A DNA stretch of 8,977 nucleotides. Origin: an uncultured Isosphaeraceae bacterium (GTDB lineage Bacteria; Planctomycetota; Planctomycetia; Isosphaerales; Isosphaeraceae). The stretch spans positions 1 through 8,977 of the forward strand of contig CALCIC010000864.1 in the NCBI GenBank assembly GCA_937907405.1, read 5' to 3'. Each line of letters begins with the position of its first letter. Within the stretch, counting starts at the first letter, position 1. Below, piece by piece: positions 7,191 through 8,977 of the stretch. Position numbers and translations under genes: made by a program. The notes under the pieces were generated by a model. It saw nothing but the letters and a program-made list of their open reading frames with translations, was not told the origin of the DNA and made no database searches.

Positions 7191-7292
7191 CCGTGAGTTT
7201 CCTTATGTGTGGGAGGGCGTCCGACACAATGATCGTCCTCCCGCGCGTTCGGCTTGAGCCGCAACCGGCCGATGCGTCAAGATCGCGACGAC

Positions 7293-8297
<1,005 letters not shown>

Positions 8298-8419
8298 CGA
8301 TCGTCCTCCGAAAAATGCTATCTCTCACCCCCGATTCAGGTTGCGTTCGGAATCAGGTCTGGGTCGAGTCGTGAAGGGTGTGGGCTTTGTGTTTATGGGT
8401 TGCGTCGAGTCGGGCCGAC

Positions 8420-8429
8420 GATCATGATC
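8420..8429. promoter_or_regulatory. 10-bp palindrome in the ldhA/CHRD divergent region
   Basis: GATCATGATC is a perfect palindrome placed in the 184-bp region between two divergent genes, 53 bp before the CHRD start and 123 bp before the ldhA start. A shared operator is conceivable, but a 10-bp palindrome is short and there is no second copy nearby. I found no convincing -35/-10 pair for either gene in this region. Confidence 0.2.
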
Positions 8430-8481
8430 ATTTGGAATTTCTTCTTTTCTTCCGTCTCTGGCGCCATAAGGAGGATCTTGG

Positions 8482-8977
8482 ATGCTGCGTTCAATTGGAC
8501 TTGCAGCCCTGGCGATGGGGGTGTCCCTCGCCGGCTTCGTCCCGCACGCCGATGCGGCGATCATCAGTTATACGGCGATTCTCGACGGCCCCAGCGAGAG
8601 CCCGGCGAACTCCTCGCCGGGGACCGGCTACGCGCTGGTGGACATCGACACCGGCGCCAATACGATGCGAGTTCGGATCACCTTCAGCGGCCTGACGGGC
8701 ACCACGACGGCCTCGCACATCCACGCCGCCACCGCGACTCCGGGCGCGGGGACCGCCGGCGTCGCCACCACCACGCCGACCTTCGCCGGGTTTCCTCTCG
8801 GGGTTACGAGCGGGTCGTACGATCAGACCCTCGACTTGACCGCCGCATCGAGCTACAACCCGGCGTACGTCACGGCGAACGGCGGGACCACCGCGGGGGC
8901 CCAGGCGGCTCTCCTCGCCGCGATCGCGGCGGGCACGTCCTATGTGAACGTTCATACCTCGGCCTTTCCGGGGGGAG
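8482..8977 (+). CDS. Secreted CHRD-domain protein (3' end outside the window)
   Basis: The open frame runs through the right edge; 165 complete codons are visible. The start ATG at 8482 is secure: AAGGAGGA (8468-8475) lies 6 bases upstream and a signal peptide follows at once (hydrophobic residues 5-19, cleavage after ADA at 23-25). The mature part begins AIISYTAILDGPSESPANSSPGTGYALVDID and contains FSGLTG...ASHIHAA (68-83) and YVNVHTSAFPGG at the edge. These are hallmarks of the CHRD domain, first described in chordin and widespread in secreted bacterial proteins; its biochemical role is not settled. The visible part covers nearly the whole domain, which usually ends in EIRG just after HT..PGG. 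Many such planctomycete proteins end with a PEP-CTERM sorting signal, which would lie beyond the window. It is divergent from ldhA with 184 bp between. Confidence 0.88.
   Translation, partial: MLRSIGLAALAMGVSLAGFVPHADAAIISYTAILDGPSESPANSSPGTGYALVDIDTGANTMRVRITFSGLTGTTTASHIHAATATPGAGTAGVATTTPTFAGFPLGVTSGSYDQTLDLTAASSYNPAYVTANGGTTAGAQAALLAAIAAGTSYVNVHTSAFPGG

Noticed and set aside
7191..7292. Minus-strand promoter hexamers (TTGACG, TTGTGT) before the YiiX-like gene
   Set aside because: No acceptable -10 occurs at suitable spacing; the nearest candidate overlaps the ribosome binding site.

Overview
The window looks like chromosomal DNA of a high-GC planctomycete, most likely an Isosphaeraceae-type lineage (Singulisphaera/Paludisphaera relatives). 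This is an inference from three things: strong GC bias at third codon positions, long spacers between single genes, and a gene set with a planctomycete flavour (a FlgI-like protein with HEAT repeats, a short helix-turn-helix plus receiver regulator, and a secreted CHRD protein). No rRNA, tRNA, CRISPR array, insertion sequence or phage gene was found.

Layout from left to right. Positions 1-1186 hold no convincing gene; the right end of this stretch carries a good sigma70-like promoter at 1009-1037. Positions 1187-3274 (+) encode a 695-residue exported protein that reads as a flagellar P-ring (FlgI) protein split by a HEAT-repeat block and extended by a charged repetitive tail. A strong GC hairpin follows it. 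After 0.8 kb of apparently non-coding DNA comes a 191-residue regulator (4084-4659, +), with an excisionase/MerR-like helix-turn-helix first and a degenerate receiver domain second. Another 0.5 kb spacer, with a perfect 12-bp inverted repeat, leads to a FtsX/MacB-type ABC transporter permease (5189-6409, +).

The permease converges, with only 25 bp between stop codons, on a minus-strand pair. These are an exported YiiX/YaeF-like permuted NlpC/P60 cysteine hydrolase (6435-7190) and, 102 bp upstream of it, a fermentative D-lactate dehydrogenase of the LdhA family (7293-8297). A 184-bp divergent intergenic region separates ldhA from a secreted CHRD-domain protein (8482 to beyond the right edge, +).

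The genes do not form one evident pathway. Three of the six products (the FlgI-like, YiiX-like and CHRD proteins) carry export signals, and the permease is a membrane protein, so the cell envelope is the common theme. I see no complete undescribed system. The two most unusual items are the HEAT block placed inside a P-ring protein with no flagellar neighbours, and the reversed-order regulator whose receiver lacks its metal-binding acidic pair.
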